A stretch of DNA of 64,000 nt, taken from assembly GCA_041821265.1 (NCBI GenBank), contig JBGUEQ010000026.1:1-64000 (forward strand). The letters are read 5' to 3'. The notes under the pieces are model-generated. The model was not told where the DNA came from. It searched no databases and saw only the letters and a list, made by a program, of their open reading frames with translations. The position numbers and the translations under genes were made by a program. This document shows, piece by piece, positions 62,250 to 64,000 of this stretch (positions within the stretch are counted from its first letter, which is position 1; every line of letters begins with the position of its first letter). This DNA is from Lachnotalea sp041821265 (GTDB taxonomy: Bacteria > Bacillota > Clostridia > Lachnospirales > Lachnospiraceae).

Positions 62250-62687
62250 TTAAATCTTCTTCTTATAATATTGATATGCAATCCAAAAGGCTATTTGTTG
62301 TATACTTAAAGCTCCAAGACATAGATAGGATTCTTTGGTGCTACCTATTGCTGAAAAGAGTATAACTAGACCAGCAAACAACAACGCTGCTACTACATTC
62401 GATATGGTATATGCTATTCTCAATATTTGAATATTTCTCTCATCTTTCAGTTCAATTTGTTCTTGTTTCAATTTCTCAGGTGATGTAATCTTTCGATGTA
62501 TTAATTTAGCAATACTTACACCTGCGAATCCAGCACCCACGCCTGTAATAATCCCCATTAATCTCATTGTATTATGAGCCGATTCATTTATTACCGTTGC
62601 ATTGATAAGACCAAATGCAAATAAAACAACTCCTAAAAATAATACTGCTACATAAAATCTTGTACTTTTAAAACTTTTACACATCAT
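62250..62687 (-). CDS. Four-span membrane protein partnered with an XRE regulator
   Basis: 145 residues with four hydrophobic segments (about 13-30, 42-60, 90-108 and 115-135) and a charged cytoplasmic loop (KITSPEKLKQEQIELKDERN). Such DUF2178-like proteins commonly follow a short XRE regulator in Firmicutes. Function unknown; often near bacteriocin or stress genes. The start overlaps the regulator stop (ATGA) with GAGGAGG upstream. Confidence 0.82.
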   Translation of the reverse strand: MMCKSFKSTRFYVAVLFLGVVLFAFGLINATVINESAHNTMRLMGIITGVGAGFAGVSIAKLIHRKITSPEKLKQEQIELKDERNIQILRIAYTISNVVAALLFAGLVILFSAIGSTKESYLCLGALSIQQIAFWIAYQYYKKKI

Positions 62688-62887
62688 AGCGATTCCTCCT
62701 CATATATAAATATTTCTTCAATTGACATGTTAAAATATCTTGCAACTTTGAATGCTAACTGGATCGATGGATTATATCTTCCTTTCTCCAATGAACTAAT
62801 GGTCTGTCTTGAAACTTCTAATTCTTTGGCAAGCTCTTCTTGCCGAATTCCACGTTCTTTTCTTATTTCTTCTAGCTTGTTCTTCAC
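62684..62887 (-). CDS. XRE-family transcriptional regulator, 67 residues
   Basis: A lone helix-turn-helix: LEEIRKERGIRQEELAKELE, VSRQTISSLEKGRYNPSIQL, then FKVARYFNMSIEEIF, the standard Cro/CI-like pattern of the YgzD type. GTG start at 62887. Promoter with two operator-like sequences lies 80-135 bases upstream and suggests autoregulation. First gene of a two-gene operon with the membrane protein. Confidence 0.92.
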   Translation of the reverse strand: MKNKLEEIRKERGIRQEELAKELEVSRQTISSLEKGRYNPSIQLAFKVARYFNMSIEEIFIYEEESL

Positions 62888-62967
62888 TTACCTTTCACTT
62901 CCTTTTGTGTCAAATCGAATACTTACAATCCGATTCGCTCTTTCTTTATTCTTTATTTTTCTTTTGG

Positions 62968-63023
62968 AAAGTTAACTTTACATTTATTATATACGATTAT
63001 CCCATAAACGTCAAGCTAACTTT
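62968..63023 (-). promoter_or_regulatory. Promoter with two operator-like sites for the XRE/membrane-protein operon
   Basis: Minus strand TTGACG (63014-63009), 17-base spacer, TATAAT (62991-62986). A perfect 12-bp palindrome AAAGTTAACTTT (62968-62979) lies just downstream of the -10, and a variant AAAGTTAGCTTG (63012-63023) overlaps the -35. Both are preceded by TGT or TATGT. Paired sites around a promoter are a classic repressor arrangement. Confidence 0.7.
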
Positions 63024-63059
63024 ACATATTTTGAATTTCCAACCGTACTGTTCACACAT

Positions 63060-63178
63060 TTGACCGGATATAGCATTAAATTTCTATCGTAACATTAAAA
63101 TTCTATCAATTCCGTTTTGGGTACGTTATAAGAATTTACCTATGAATGAGCTAACCGTAAGAGTAAGATAATAAATCG
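63060..63178. other. Spacer between the operon promoter and the TraX terminator
   Basis: AT-rich, with a partial direct repeat (ATTAAATTTCTATC and ATTAAAATTCTATC near 63075-63105). No gene or RNA recognised. Confidence 0.4.
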
Positions 63179-63180
63179 AA

Positions 63181-63222
63181 AAAAGCATTGAAACTATTTT
63201 TTAGATAGTAACAATGCTTTTT
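63181..63222 (-). terminator. Terminator downstream of the TraX-like gene
   Basis: AAAAAAGCATTG-aa-ACTA ... TAGT-aa-CAATGCTTTTTT; flanked by A and T runs, so it can act in both directions. About 50 bases after the stop. Confidence 0.85.
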
Positions 63223-63273
63223 TATTATTCAATATATATTATTTTACAATAGTATCCTTTAAAAATTTTTTAT

Positions 63274-63999
63274 TTAATTCACACCAAACATTAGACAAAG
63301 AATCAAAATATGTGCTGGATAAAAAATATAAAAAACCCATTTGTGTTTTTTCCCTTCTTTTCCATTGTATATCAATATAAAAAACAAGGAAAAAATCATC
63401 ATCCATTGATAATTTTCAAATATAGGCGAACCACCAAGATCCATTTGCCCCAATCCAACTATGTTTTGCATAATGTAATCTATTAAATCACTTATATTGA
63501 ATCCAAAAACTTGTCCCATTTTTCCTAAAACTACACCAATTATGGATGTTGTTGAAACAAAAAAATAGAATAAGTCAAATACAGTAAAGCTAATTGCTAA
63601 TTTAACGGTATTATTTTTAAATAAATAAAATATTATTCCTAATACAACAAAAATAAATCCACCTTCCAGATTAAAAATATTTCCACATAATGTTGGAAAC
63701 ACATAAATAAATATACTTTCAGTTAAATTAGAACTAATATTTATTAAGAATACTGTTAAAATAGTACTTATAAATTGCCAAGAAATATATATAATAAAAT
63801 ATCTTATCCATTCCTTTTTATTTTTGTATATTTCAAATAAGTACAATACTAAACACAATGAAAATAAAGTGCGAAAAAAATTATTAGGTATATCATAAAT
63901 ACTTTGAATTACCGACATAATTACGCTCGCTATATATAATCGCATTAAGTACATTTTTTTATTTCTCGTATAATCAAAGCTCCATACACAGCAAAACAA
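63274..63999 (-). CDS. TraX-family membrane protein (N-terminus beyond window)
   Basis: 241 residues visible, with seven or so membrane helices and no start in the window. The C-terminal part FENYQWMMIFSLFFILIYNG, then KWVFYIFYPAHIL, is the conserved end of the TraX family, named after an enzyme of pilin N-acetylation on F plasmid but found widely in Gram-positive chromosomes where its role is unclear. The two opening residues shown are part of an incomplete reading frame. Confidence 0.85.
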   Translation of the reverse strand: MFCCVWSFDYTRNKKMYLMRLYIASVIMSVIQSIYDIPNNFFRTLFSLCLVLYLFEIYKNKKEWIRYFIIYISWQFISTILTVFLINISSNLTESIFIYVFPTLCGNIFNLEGGFIFVVLGIIFYLFKNNTVKLAISFTVFDLFYFFVSTTSIIGVVLGKMGQVFGFNISDLIDYIMQNIVGLGQMDLGGSPIFENYQWMMIFSLFFILIYNGKEGKKHKWVFYIFYPAHILILCLMFGVN

Positions 64000-64000
64000 A

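Noticed and set aside
1..64000. tRNA or rRNA genes
   Set aside because: No T-loop plus acceptor-stem pattern or rRNA core sequence was recognised by eye; a tRNAscan or covariance search would be decisive.

Overview
The window looks like chromosome of a low-GC, spore-forming Firmicute of the Lachnospiraceae/Lachnoclostridium type. Support comes from SpoIIID, a SleB-type cell-wall hydrolase, a spore-coat cotJC fragment, the dnaE-pfkA pair, dnaD plus a DnaI-type helicase loader, an unusually long PRPP synthetase, a glmS ribozyme, consistent AGGAGG ribosome-binding sites and AT-rich spacers. No rRNA, tRNA or CRISPR array was seen by eye. Species was not determined.

Layout. (1) 1-3991: a tight minus-strand defence operon of five genes: a 50-residue acidic protein, a 46-residue zinc-ribbon protein, a Schlafen/AlbA_2-type ATPase-fold protein, a GajA-like OLD nuclease (ATPase + TOPRIM) and the start of a GajB-like UvrD helicase cut by the window edge. 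The last two match the Gabija anti-phage pair; the three leading genes, two of them tiny, are the unusual part. (2) 4.0-25.8 kb, almost all minus strand: guaA, a MATE pump, a Gfo/Idh/MocA dehydrogenase, spoIIID with a good SigE-type promoter, an FKBP/trigger-factor-like lipoprotein, an HD-GYP protein, a transglutaminase with Big2 domains, cardiolipin synthase, a SleB hydrolase with a Thr/Ala-rich repeat stalk, an rRNA/tRNA methyltransferase, KtrA/KtrB, pfkA, dnaE and a second transglutaminase. (3) 26.1-31.2 kb, plus strand: murC, a cluster of perfect DnaA boxes, dnaD, dnaI and prs. (4) 31.3-36.5 kb, minus strand: a YaiI-type protein, a diguanylate cyclase and a polar amino-acid (probably glutamine) ABC transporter followed by its own PII protein, behind a complex leader with two promoter-terminator modules. 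(5) 36.8-39.0 kb: glmS with its self-cleaving ribozyme. (6) 39.1-41.5 kb: a gene graveyard made of fragments of a DDE transposase, a phage holin, cotJC and a collagen-like phage tail protein, plus two small membrane-protein genes. (7) 41.6-56.8 kb, mostly minus strand: a class A PBP, a compact YhaN/YhaO-like (Rad50/Mre11-like) pair, trmL-asnS, an Lrp regulator with aminotransferase, an AIR-synthase-like protein, a VanW protein, a DnaQ exonuclease, endonuclease III and a B12-binding radical SAM protein. (8) 57.3-64.0 kb: an ArsR-type regulator with a large C-terminal sensor-like domain, a DUF4474 protein, a metallophosphoesterase, an aldehyde dehydrogenase, an XRE-regulator/membrane-protein pair with paired operators, and a partial TraX-like protein.

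Several intergenic spacers (19.3, 24.2, 36.1, 36.7 and 60.5 kb) hold members of dispersed hairpin-rich repeat families, a second non-coding layer not explained by the genes. Protein calls rest on motif recognition by eye; no database search was run. Start sites were moved from the longest reading frame when a ribosome-binding site favoured an internal start.
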